DNA of 64,000 nucleotides from Sphagnum magellanicum (taxonomy: Eukaryota > Streptophyta > Sphagnopsida > Sphagnales > Sphagnaceae): the NCBI GenBank assembly GCA_021904315.1, contig CM038918.1:9377349-9441348 (forward strand), given 5' to 3'. A model generated the notes under the pieces. The model worked only from the letters and a program-made list of their open reading frames with translations, was not told the origin of the DNA and did not search any database. Below are positions 12,342-22,188 of this stretch, piece after piece; within the stretch, counting starts at the first letter, position 1; every line of letters begins with the position of its first letter. The position numbers were made by a program, and so were the translations under genes.

Positions 12342-13886
12342 TTAACCACTCACTCCTTGAATGTCACCTTGTTCTCCTTCATAAACAGATGCCGCTAAAG
12401 GATGTAGATTTACAAACCGCTTCCTGAAATACTTCTCAGAGCCACCAATGATTGTCCGGAGGGCATATTCCCTTTGAGGCAACAGTCCTTGAGAAACAAG
12501 CCATGAAAATACCCGGTGTCGTGGCTTGATCCTCCCTTCCAAACTGTATGTGACAAATGATGTGAACTTCAAGACCTCCTTGGCAGGCCGGTTCATAATA
12601 TTAACAAGGAAATCAAACTTTTGCCGCACAGTGCTTTCTGTGCAACTAAGAACTGTTGGATGTCCCTTCAAGATGTCACATACTTCACTCCCAGAGAATC
12701 CAATGCTCTTGAGAACCTCATACCCTGCCTCCAAAGAATCCAAGGACCTACCAAGTATATCAGGGTGCAAAGTGAAAAGGTTCACTAGCTCCTTTCCTAC
12801 CAGGCCCTTGTTTTCAAAGAATTCCACCTTCTGCTTTAGGGTCTCAATGTTGGTAGTGAAAATTGCTGGGTAACGGGTTATTATTTCCCCAATACGCTTT
12901 CTCTCCACACCCAATTTCTCCATGAAATTCATCTTTGGGGTGATATTTTCAGTTATACTATGGCAAAGGATGCTAGGCTGTTCAGTTATTATCTTCCCTA
13001 GGTGCTCCTTCTTCACACCAACACTTAACAGAAATTGAAGCTTTGGCACAAGAGTGATCTCATGTCGGTAACCTAAGTAGTATGGTGACAAAGATATTAC
13101 TTTACCCAGCTTCCCCTTCAGTATTCCAATCTTTAACAGGAATGCCACAGTAGGTTCAAGATTAAGTTCTTTGCTTAGAGTAAGAAACTGTGGATAGATC
13201 CTTAGGACTCTCTCAAGCTGCCCCTTTGTCAAGCCACATTCAATCAAGTACTCCAAATTTTCTTCAAAAAGGTTCCTTTCCAGAATGCGCATCATCAAGC
13301 TTGGATTTCTTTCAAGAATGCGGCAAACAGGTTGTTTCCCAACACCAGTAGATTCAAGAGCTTGCAATAATGGCATAAGGTTCTCCTGAAAGGTCCTCAA
13401 AAGCAACTCTGGGTATGTCTGAGTAACTTTCAGAGCTCTCTCTTCCTTCAGACCTAGAGCAATTAAGAAAGACAAACTGGCTTCACGATCTGTGGCAGCA
13501 TCATGTTCAGCATCTGAAATTGCCAGGAGAGAAAAGTTGTGATTGAACCTGCCTAATGACTTGCTCCAAATGCGCTGCAAGCTGAAAAGCCTTGGGGTGG
13601 AGGAATACCTGCTGCAGATTGGTAGATGTGGTGCTGCATTAACCACAGATGGATGGCCTAAAGCAAATACCAGAGTACAAACAAAATTGTGTCCAGATAC
13701 ACAACCTGATTGAAGGTCTGCATGAAAACCATAAGCAAATTGAGAGTGAAAATTTTGTTGTGGGCCGCTTTTCCACCTCGAGTGCACGCTTCTCTTGTTG
13801 GCCAGGAGGGACATGACACTCCGCAGGAAGGTCGTTGACATGTTGAACCACTTCTCGGCCAAGAACCCCGGAAGAAGCTCGCCCAA
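12342..13886 (-). CDS. Mitochondrial transcription termination factor (mTERF) family protein
   Basis: A single open frame of 514 codons. Plant mTERF proteins are organelle-targeted nucleic-acid binders that act in transcription, intron splicing or rRNA maturation in chloroplasts or mitochondria. From about residue 135 to 480 the protein is a chain of roughly 30-35-residue helical repeats with the mTERF pattern (LIxxGLxxxxLxxVLxxxPxxL), for example LGKIITEQPSILCHSI and IGEIITRYPAIFTTNI. It ends with the plant-type tail SWLVSQGLLP and KYFRKRFVNLHP. The first ~100 residues are basic and Ser-rich with no repeats, as expected for a transit peptide. The Met at residue 16 (MSTTFLRSV) is an equally good start. 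No intron is needed in the coding part. The exact subgroup and target RNA cannot be read from sequence. Confidence 0.9.
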   Translation of the reverse strand: MGELLPGFLAEKWFNMSTTFLRSVMSLLANKRSVHSRWKSGPQQNFHSQFAYGFHADLQSGCVSGHNFVCTLVFALGHPSVVNAAPHLPICSRYSSTPRLFSLQRIWSKSLGRFNHNFSLLAISDAEHDAATDREASLSFLIALGLKEERALKVTQTYPELLLRTFQENLMPLLQALESTGVGKQPVCRILERNPSLMMRILERNLFEENLEYLIECGLTKGQLERVLRIYPQFLTLSKELNLEPTVAFLLKIGILKGKLGKVISLSPYYLGYRHEITLVPKLQFLLSVGVKKEHLGKIITEQPSILCHSITENITPKMNFMEKLGVERKRIGEIITRYPAIFTTNIETLKQKVEFFENKGLVGKELVNLFTLHPDILGRSLDSLEAGYEVLKSIGFSGSEVCDILKGHPTVLSCTESTVRQKFDFLVNIMNRPAKEVLKFTSFVTYSLEGRIKPRHRVFSWLVSQGLLPQREYALRTIIGGSEKYFRKRFVNLHPLAASVYEGEQGDIQGVSG

Positions 13887-14821
13887 GAGCAGCTACTATC
13901 GAGCGTCTACACAAAACTGAAGAAAATCAATAGCTGATTCAGATCACCGCCTCCAAGATCTAGCAATGAAAACACGTGGCAGATCCAGAAGCTCCTGCGA
14001 ACATCTTAAAGAGCAAAGCCGACTTTCTGCCGTGGAGAACCAAATTGCACCACGCCCCTGAAGTAAGTGAATCTCACTGTCCATCTTCTTCCTCGAATGC
14101 AAAATAGAATCAACACCCGACACACAGCACGTTGAGAGTAATACATACTTGTGTTACTGCTTCCAGTAATGTGAACTTCTAGGTCAAGGAACACAAACAT
14201 TGCACCCATCATATCACATTTTCCACAGCACGGCAAACGACACTCCAAACCCTGGACTCATCTTCCTTGATTATTTCACAATTGTATCAACACAACAACT
14301 AACTGCAAAACCAACCTAGGACTCACAGGAAATGTTGCAAGCAATATGATATGCATCTGCTACAAAGGCGGCGCGTATGAATTTTTGTGAGCATTCCAGT
14401 GAGGTGGGCACAGCAGACACGTTCCTAACAGAAAACGGTGCGAACATCACGATTTCTACTAGCAATTCATCAGTATGTACATACCCAACCCTAAAATTCA
14501 TTTGAGCCGCAACATCAAGGGATTTTCCTAGAGCAGTAGGCACAGTTAGTAAGCGCAAGCTCCGGGGATGACGTGGCTACAATGCCCAATATCTTTGTCT
14601 CCAGCCCCACAAAAACAAATGTTCACCCAAAACTCGAAGTTCCCCCACCAAATTCGGCGATCTTACACCTCGGCTATTTCCGCTAACTGGCGGCCTCTCG
14701 CTGCTTACGTAGTCAATATTTTTGAAAGTAGGGGAAGGGCCTATCTTTCGAACCTTACAAAAGGCTTTTTTAGGGAGCTTCAACTCAGCATAATGACCTT
14801 CTGACAGTTACCTCAAATCCT
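13887..14821. promoter_or_regulatory. Divergent intergenic region between mTERF and the 14.9-18.3 kb locus
   Basis: Roughly 0.9 kb between the minus-strand mTERF start and plus-strand coding-like DNA. It should hold the mTERF promoter and 5' UTR. I see no convincing TATA box or gene on either strand; the short open frames here have no recognisable motifs. Confidence 0.35.
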
Positions 14822-14900
14822 GGAAGGTTCTCAAGGTAGGGCCTTCTATCTTGCAGAAGGATTCTTGATTCGTACCTCACGTCCCGGGAAGGTTCTCAAG
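14822..14900. repeat. Direct repeat pair with GGAAGGTTCTCAAG
   Basis: The 14-mer GGAAGGTTCTCAAG occurs at 14822-14835 and again at 14887-14900, 65 bases apart, each followed after a few bases by a diverged GGNCCTTCT...GAAGG segment. The half-sites GAA and TTC resemble heat-shock element units but their spacing is mostly not the canonical two bases, so I call only a repeat. Confidence 0.6.
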
Positions 14901-15099
14901 ACAGGACCTTCTCTTGAAGGCGGAGGAGGACACAGGACACTGTTCTCGAGCTTGCATTGTTGTTTATATCAGACGATATCTCTGCGAGAATTGGAACGCA
15001 GACGTAGAAGACGGAGACGAGAAGGAGAAGAAGTATCCAACAACGGTGGAGAGCTCGAATGGCGGACGAATTCGTTGTCTCTTGACGGCGCAGAACAAC

Positions 15100-15652
15100 A
15101 ACAACCCGGGCATCTTGTGGATTCAGATCTGAAGGGGAGTACCTAATTGTAAGAACCTCGGTGAGATGGTGTCGTCCAAGAGAAAGCATCGCAATGGTCG
15201 GAACAGAGCTACAGCCGGGAAGAAGAAGGGCAGTCGTCAAACGATAATAATGAAGAAGCCGAAGAAGAAGACCAAAGAAGGCATTTTTCAGACTTGTCTC
15301 GCACATTTTCCTTATTTCCAGAAGAGAGATTTCGAATGATTTATGGCATCAACAATCTGGTGGATTCGAAACTTTCGACGACACATCACATGTTGCAAAT
15401 ACCTTGGCAATTGACGATGATGTCTCAAGTCGAGATGCCTTAAGTTCATCTTCCCAAGTAGTTGGTAATCAAGCTCCTCTTGTTGCGCATTACGATGTTT
15501 CTTCCTCGACGACGACGGAACTGTTCACACAATTTACTGGGATGTCAAGAGACGCACAAGACCGGATGAGTTATGTGCCTTCAAAACCAGCTGCACTAAA
15601 GCAACGTTCGTCAAACGTAACGTGCCGCAACGTCTCACGATCGAAAACCTAA
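15100..15652 (+). other. Unrecognised coding-like stretch, several frames
   Basis: Three overlapping plus-strand frames look protein-like. From 15166 (ATG) there is a very basic stretch (SSKRKHRNGRNRATAGKKKG). In the next frame at about 15171-15430 there is an acidic one (EEEGQSSNDNNEEAEEED, then LSRTFSLFPEERFRMIYGIN). In the third, from about 15335 to 15652, there is a Ser/Thr-rich one (DDTSHVANTLAIDDDVSSRD). Composition suggests a disordered N-terminal region in which introns or frameshifts move the frame. It lies 0.6 kb upstream of the cyclase exons on the same strand and may be their 5' exons. No domain is recognisable, so the link is inference. Confidence 0.3.
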
Positions 15653-15827
15653 CATCTCGTGAATATTCGATGCGGAGCCCCATCTAGTTGTATAGTGGGG
15701 AAAAAAAGAAGGACGTCCGACCCGGGACGCTGGTTGTGAACCTGGATCGCGTAAGCACCTCCATGTGCAGCGAGACTCCCATCGGACAGACTCCGCGCTG
15801 GGATGGTAACTTTCTTCTGCAGCCCAG

Positions 15828-16025
15828 ATGAAAATCCATTCTGCTGCAGACAATGTAAAAATACCCGAGCGTTTTTTTGACATGAACGTTGAAGAGGTTT
15901 ATGTCCGCATTTCTCGACCCCATTTTGTGCCAGGGTTGAGAAGGATTCACGTTTCTCTGTTTAGACATCCTGGTCAGGAGCTATTGCAGAGAGTGTTCGT
16001 ACATTGTCCTTGCCGTTATCCATAG
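15828..16025 (+). other. Candidate exon upstream of the cyclase exons
   Basis: An open frame of 65 codons including FFDMNVEEVYVRISRPHF and VPGLRRIHVSLFRHPG. In class III cyclases of the soluble type a segment ending in a short helix precedes the catalytic domain, and this position fits, but no motif proves it. The frame ends at a TAG at 16023. Confidence 0.25.
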
Positions 16026-16271
16026 ATATATGTGAAGATCTCACACTTTGTGACGATCACAACCCGTTCTGTTCTACATGGTTGAGGTATTTCATGTACC
16101 ACTGGAATAACTATTGGTCGTTAACTTACATTTTATCTGCGGATATTCTTCGTACAACCCACTGTTGTCTTTATACAGTTTTAAGCTCCCCCCACAATAC
16201 AGAATTCATAATAGCTTTGTCTGCAATTTGCAATGTCTGAACAAAGAAATCTTCATTTCTCATCATTGCAG

Positions 16272-17701
16272 ATGCTTTGCTACATAACCAGCGATAGATG
16301 CGTTTCAAGCAGCTGTACTTTTCCCTGATGTAACTGGATTCACGCCACTTACTGAGCGTGCCTTGACATCAAAACGTGGATCAGAGCTGTGGAAGAACTC
16401 ACTGTTAGTATGATCAATTACTTCGATGAGGTTTGCCTTCAATTCTCCATAACAAGCTTATGCCCTTCTAACTGAAAAAATGCTTTTGAAGTGAACTTCT
16501 ATTGCGTGTACATATGAATTCATGATCAAAACACTCCCCCATTATCTCAACTAGTGTCCAATACATACCAAGATCACAACAACAGTTGCAGGGTTATGTT
16601 TTTGGTAGTCCTTGCAGTTTTATGTGGGGAAGACTATACTTCTCTGTGCCTACACAATGGTGTAGATTTGTTGACTTGTTTCCAACCTACCACAGACTAT
16701 CAGATCCTCTTTGGATACAAAGAGTGGAATTGCACACAATTGCATTTCTTGTGTTCACTGCCACCTTTTTTTCTTTGTAGCTCTGTGTTGCAGTTGGTTC
16801 CTTCAATTGGGGCCTCAGAAGAATTGAATAAACTTTATTTGTAGTCTCAAAGCTTTGGTCAGCTCTTCCTTCTCAGGAGAAGAAATTATCTCATCTATCA
16901 GCTTGTTGCATTTGCTTGCTAACTCACTTCCTAAAAAGTGTCATCTAGTTGTAGACCATTGAACTGGTTTTGAACTATGGTCGTGACATCACAAAGGTCA
17001 AGATCTCATCCTCCTGGTACCAGTTGTTGCTAAAAGTTATAGGAAACATCAGAGATTTTTCCTTGTATGCAAATTGTATGCCTTGCAAATGTAGATGATT
17101 AGTATTTCTTGTTGTTCCACACACATGAGCACCAATTCTCCTGTAAATTTGTTCCAAACTTCAAAGGGCTTTCAATTTTGGACAGTTTGCTTGGGACTCC
17201 ATGATTGTGTGATTCCTTGTTGATGTAGCAAGCAATGAGGTGATGTTCACTCACCAATGACCTTTAATGTCTGTAGGACTAATTAGATATAATGTGAACA
17301 TAGGTTTGACCTAGATGTGTGCTTGCAAACTATCATGTTGTTATTACATGCTCATTTTCATGGGGAGCTATCAGGATTAGGACTAGTAATTCAGTATTAG
17401 AATAACAACATGGTCTTTTTACATATATATGGCAGTCCTTGTGGGCGATTTCGTTGCTCAACACCTCACTATGCCTGTCACTATTCTTGTTTGTGTTCTC
17501 CATGCGTTCCAGAAAGCAAAGAGACGTTCCTCTTTCACAAAACATACTCAGCTGCTTGATGGCTTGTTGCTATCATCCCTATTGACAAATCTGATGCTCA
17601 GATATATGGATATGGTGCTTTTCTGGACTATGTTTTGTTTTTCAGAGTCAATCAAAGTGTGCTCTCCGCGCTGCTGCATGTAATTTTGATCCGGTCTCCA
17701 G
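16272..17701 (+). pseudogene. Class III nucleotide cyclase (soluble adenylyl cyclase type), broken catalytic domain
   Basis: Class III cyclases make cAMP or cGMP from ATP or GTP using two metal-binding Asp residues. Exon 16272-16430 (CAG acceptor, GT donor) encodes FQAAVLFPDVTGFTPLTER, the signature start of the catalytic domain with the first metal Asp in place. After a one-base loss near 16386 it continues in another frame as AVEELTVSMINYFDE. Exon 16955-16996 (TAG acceptor, GT donor, phase 0) continues TIELVLNYGRDITK, where the family has YGGD; the second Asp is kept but Gly is Arg. Exon from 17646 gives QSKCALRAAACNFD, like the helix after the FAGDA motif. The FAGDA-containing exon itself was not found. 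An in-frame TAA also precedes the first motif unless the alternative CCAG acceptor at 16290 is used. The closest type is the soluble (ADCY10/CyaB-like) group; the combined cyclase-phosphodiesterase of sperm-bearing plants is an alternative. Confidence 0.65.
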
Positions 17702-19029
17702 TCTTGGTGCTTACACTCCCCAGGCATGCTTTCTATAGTTGAATTTCTGACTACTACTTAATGAATCGTGACATCAACTGGGTGAAGGGGTTCATGTAAG
17801 TTCAATTAGCAGCCATATTTATTTGCTTCATGTTGAACTCTAGCATTGAGGACTTATGCAGCTACTTTGCAATCAGATCCAAACCAATGACACCTACAAC
17901 ACAGCATATCTCCACTCCAGAAATGAATGTCTCTACAAAGATCTATATCTGAAGGCTTTGATTCTAAGAGTATTTGCCCTAGCAAAAAGTGTTTAAGACT
18001 CCAGGCCTCTCCCTAACCTTGATGCAACATCAATGACAATTGGCATTCTGGAACATGGCTTCTGCTTACCACTACCAAATTGTTGCAGCTCGGAGGCTAT
18101 GGTGACACTTCAAACAAATGCAACAATCGGGAAGAAAAGGATTGCTTGCCAAGGGCTTCAAACAGTTCCACAAGAATGAAGGGCACCTTTGATTCTGTGC
18201 ATGTCTTGGTAGCAGATGGCTTGGTGCTTAATTGTGTGGTGTTAAGCAGAATGTTTGGTAAACTCAACTGCAAGGTAAGTCTGGTGTTTTAGTCCTATAT
18301 TGTTTCTCCCAAAAACATTACAATAGCCAAGCTTTGGGACAATACCCTTGAAATCACTTCCTCTGCAAAAATAGATGAATGTTCAGATAGAAAGCTTTCA
18401 ATTTTTAATGGCAGAAAACAAAGATTTGAAAGTGGACTGATCCTGCATCCAACTGGAAACATCTGTGCAGCTTGTTAAGTTGTGCATTGCTCCTCTCATG
18501 TATAAGAAAGAGGTGACATACTGCAGATGGCATCAAGTTATAAGCATCCTGTGAGTGTTGTAGTAAGATCCCCTTACAAAGTGGTCGTGGGGTGTTGCCT
18601 TTCCAGAGAAAGCATGAAATTGATTACTACTGTAGCCAAACCCAGGTTTATAGGGGTATAGCTTGGTCATTTGGTCTTGCAGTGGGGGAAAGATAGGCTA
18701 GATTTGTTGTACTTGGGTAAAAAAAGGAGACTTCAAAGAATGAGAGCTAGGCCAATTATTTAAACATAGTAAGAAACCTGGTCTTTGATGGTAAAGAGAC
18801 ACCACAAGCTATGCCCTCATCAATCTCATTATTGCATTATGTAAGAGTCCTTGTAAGAGACACCTCAAAGAGTGCTAGGCCAAACAGCCACCACAACTTA
18901 CACAAAGAGAACCACTAGATCAGTGGCAACTGTGGTCTTGGTCTCACTGTTGTGTTACAGGACCTGTGTAAGTTAGATCTGTGAAGATGGAATCCAAATC
19001 TGATGTGGAGAGTTAGATTCCGACCGACC
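17702..19029. other. Intergenic or intronic; one candidate exon at 18089-18273
   Basis: At 18089-18273 an open plus-strand stretch preceded by a pyrimidine/AG site and followed by a strong AAG|GTAAGT donor encodes a hydrophobic piece (VHVLVADGLVLNCVVLSRMF). It could be a later exon of the cyclase locus but has no family signature. The rest contains nothing supportable. Confidence 0.3.
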
Positions 19030-19039
19030 TCCTTTGTAC

Positions 19040-19580
19040 AAGAAGCGATCATTCCTTGGACAACGACGGTTGCTCCCTGGATAGGGATCGTCTAAGGACC
19101 TTTATTTGGACACAGGTGATCGCAATTTGGTTGTGTTCTCTAGACAGGGATGATTGCAATTAGCTTGTGTTCCCTGGATAGGGCTACTTGCTTTTGGAAA
19201 AGGGTGGTCGCTTCTAGGATAGGGGCAGTCACTTTTCGACAGGGGTGGTTGCTCCTAAGATAGGGGCGATCACTCTTGGAGAGGGGTGGTCATTATTGGA
19301 TAGGGGTGATCACAATTCAATCATGTTTTCTAGACAAGGGCAATTGCTCCCTAGACAAGGGTAACCACAATTTGATCATGTTTTTTTGACAAATGCAATT
19401 GCACCTTAGAAAAGGGCGACCACAATTCAGTCACGCTCTGTGGATAAGGGCGATCGTTTTTGGACAAGGGCATTTGGTCCAGGGACAAGGGGTGGCCACG
19501 ATTCGATTGCATTCCCTAGACAAGGCCAGTTGTCCCTTGGATAGAGCGAATGTAATTTGGTCAATCCATGGACAGGGTTA
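19040..19580. repeat. Degenerate minisatellite, unit about 22-26 bp
   Basis: About twenty copies of a unit resembling GGATAGGGGTGATCAC followed by 5-8 variable bases. In part of the array a longer CAATTNNATCATGTT block is interposed, giving a higher-order unit of about 50 bp. Copies are diverged by 20-40 percent by eye. No coding potential. Confidence 0.7.
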
Positions 19581-20306
19581 AATGATATCGTGATTAAATT
19601 TGGATTAAATTATTTCTCACCATTTCATGAATGGTTGAAATCAATCTAAGTGGTTCGATGGATGGTTACAATTAATTTTTATTTTTAAGAGTTTTCAGTA
19701 GTGACATTTAATGTTGTCAGAAATGATTAGTGAAGTACACACATGCTAGGTTTTCAAGGGTAAGTTTTTTTACACAATTTGCATATGTGTGAGTTTGCAA
19801 GGATAAATATTTGACCTTTGCTAAAAAAATTAGTATACTCGACCTAAGTTTTTCTTAGGTTGACCCTAGGTTGCCCTAATCATGACATGACAAGCTCAAC
19901 AGTAATAGCCTTGGTTGATATATTGCAATTTTATTACAAATTGAAAATGAAGGGGTTGAAATTTCTTGAAATAAGGTAATTTCAAATTGTCATATTAATA
20001 TTGAAAATTAATTGTTAGTCTAGAAAAAATCTTAGTTGTTCACACATATTGATAATTTTATAATATTTGTGAAAAATAAAACATATGAAATGAGTGGGCT
20101 TTTCCAAAGTCTCATTTGTGATGTCAAAGGATTGGACTATTACTATTATTAAAAATAACAACATAAACAAACGATGATGATGTTGATGAAGGATACGATG
20201 AATTGTAAAATCACCAAGATATAAAAAAGGTAATTGAATGAAGGGAGTCACTTACAAAACTACAACATTAATCTAATAAAGATTTTGACATATTATAAAA
20301 CTCACA
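19581..20306. other. AT-rich intergenic DNA
   Basis: Strongly AT-rich with only short open frames in simple-composition DNA. No gene or element recognised. Confidence 0.4.
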
Positions 20307-20640
20307 AGCTCATTAAAAAATTGAGGGATTTGGAATCCAAATATGATATCATAATTCAACAACAAGAAGTTGAGGAAGCAAAGAGAGTACCTGAGTAAAA
20401 CCTATCAAATCAAATGCTTAGCTTGAAGAGATACAGTGGTTCACTATGCTGTGTTCACCGTGAAGCCAAAGCCCTCAAAATCCAAAACAAAACAAAAGTC
20501 ATGTATCATTCCAAAGTTTTGGGCACAATTAAACTAAAAGCTCTCAAGCCCTGAAGTACAACGTTACAAATTACTAGTGCAAGCATTGCAAGTACAGGGT
20601 GATAATGAGCATCAGCTCTGCAGCAATCTACAATTTGATG
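20307..20640 (+). pseudogene. Possible decayed coding fragment, coiled-coil-like
   Basis: A plus-strand frame reads LIKKLRDLESKYDIIIQQQ, meets a TAA that is one C-to-T step from CAA, and continues for about 60 codons (SLKRYSGSLCCVHREAKAL). After a frame change it appears to go on with RYKLLVQALQVQGDNEHQL. Spacing of hydrophobic residues suggests a coiled coil. I do not recognise the protein. It ends close to the 3' end of the U2-like gene on the other strand. Confidence 0.3.
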
Positions 20641-20726
20641 TCATTGCTTTCCAAGGAAGATATTCAAATAAAAACTGCTGCTATTCTGTGAAGCTACAGA
20701 AGAGATATCCTGCTTGTAATATTTGA

Positions 20727-20916
20727 CTTTCCCAAGGGGGGAGTGCACACCAAGGAAGCAAGACCAAGGTGACATGCACAGGGCCAGGTAGCAAACTACC
20801 AGACAGCCATGGCCCTGAGGAGAATTAGATTATCATCATGAGAGCCTTGTATCAGATATTAAACTGACAAGAACAGATATTACACTTGATCTTAGCCAAA
20901 AGGCTGACGAAGGTAA
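20727..20916 (-). ncRNA. U2 spliceosomal snRNA-like gene, variant or pseudogene
   Basis: U2 snRNA pairs with the intron branch site in the spliceosome. Read on the minus strand from 20916, about 70 bases match plant U2 closely: the 5' stem (CAGCCTTTTGGCTAAGATCA), the branch-site region, and stem IIa/IIb (TCAGTTTAATATCTGAT). Downstream, two 3' hairpins remain: CAGGGCCA pairing with TGGCCCTG around CTACC, and GTGCA...CACC with GGTG...TGCAC. Total length of about 190 nt is normal. Differences: the invariant branch recognition GUAGUA reads GUAAUA; the U-rich Sm site reads AATTCTCC; no plant upstream element (RTCCCACATCG) or TATA box is visible in the 100 bases above 20916. The 5' stem change G-U to A-U keeps pairing. 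A non-expressed copy is most likely; a diverged functional variant is not excluded. Confidence 0.85.
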
Positions 20917-21171
20917 GAAAGTCAACAGGATGGTTCTGGATCAACAACTCAAAATGAGAATGCTAATGCTCCAGAAGTGAGAAACTTGCAACAAAAGTTA
21001 CCAGATGTCCCAAGAGTTTCATGTGAATCCTAATTAGATTTTCTTGAGTTCAGTCCTTATCATTATCTCATGCAAGTGAGGTCATGAGAGAAACAAACCA
21101 CATATGCCATGTCTGGAAGACTTGGTAATAATACATGCAGTTTGCTTTATCAAGGACAGGTGGGATTGTAG

Positions 21172-21838
21172 CAAAAACTCCACAACAACACTTTGAAGGT
21201 GATTGTTCTGTCAATTCCAGCAAGACCAAAACTAACACAATCTGACTGAGTGCAGTGCAGCCATGACCTTACGAGTGTTAAAACTAACATCACCTTCATC
21301 ACAATCAACATTGACTAGCTGCATGATGCTCACTGACTTCATCAGCTCCCAAAAGTGGGTGTAGCTAAACATCTACTAATCCATGCATAATTTTGAGCAA
21401 AGAATAATAGAAAAATCTGTGTCCTGACTTTCAATTGCATCTCCAGAAGCAGAAGGAAGACTCAATCATGATGTTGGCTAGCAATCAAGAGACAGTGCTA
21501 TTGCAAAAAGTCAATCCTCATTGAAGCTGCAACAAGCTTGCAAGGGCAAGTTACATCTCATTTTAGCTTGTCCCTAAACAAGCAACATCTGAGCCTATAA
21601 GACATAGAGAACCCTGAACAGAGAGGGTGGTGGTCAAGGCCTCCTGCACCCAAAACATATAATTAAGGACATCACTCATAATTACCTGGATGCAGAACAT
21701 ATCTTGAAGCTACTGGAAAACATATCTGTGAGACTGCAGGGAAAACTCCAGAACAACACTCCGAAGGTCACTGTTCTCTCAGTTCCAGCAAAACCAAAAC
21801 TAGCATGACAAGAATGAGTGCAGTCATAGCCTTATCAA
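21172..21838. repeat. Direct repeat, about 95 bp, 569 bp apart
   Basis: The segment at about 21172-21268 (AACTCCACAACAACACTTTG and onward, through CCAGCAAGACCAAAACTA) recurs at about 21741-21838 with roughly 80 percent identity by eye. It lies in the gene-free stretch between the U2-like gene and the PTST-like gene. Confidence 0.55.
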
Positions 21839-22188
21839 AACAATTGGGAAATAAGAACTCCCTGAAGTCCACAGCCACATGAGGATTCTTTACAGATGTG
21901 GTGTTGGCCCTCACCTCTGGAAAATGATACCAATTGCCCCAACAAGATGTGTGATTGAGACCCAGTTCAAAAGAAGATAATAGAAAAAGTATCCCTCACA
22001 AAATTGAATTTTCAAATTTGATTTCAGATAGTTTAAATTTCTTCCACCTACAGTGAAGATGCAAGGGTGGCAATGCATGGCATGTCCTAAAAGACATTAC
22101 CTCACATATCCAACCAATACACTACAGAATGTGGTAAACTCAGGTGCAGAACACAACCAAGGAAGAAATAACCTGAATTTTGGAAAGG

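Noticed and set aside
14822..14930. Heat-shock element cluster (GAAGGTTC and similar)
   Set aside because: Most GAA and TTC half-sites are not spaced by two bases. Only isolated GAANNTTC pairs occur, within a direct repeat.
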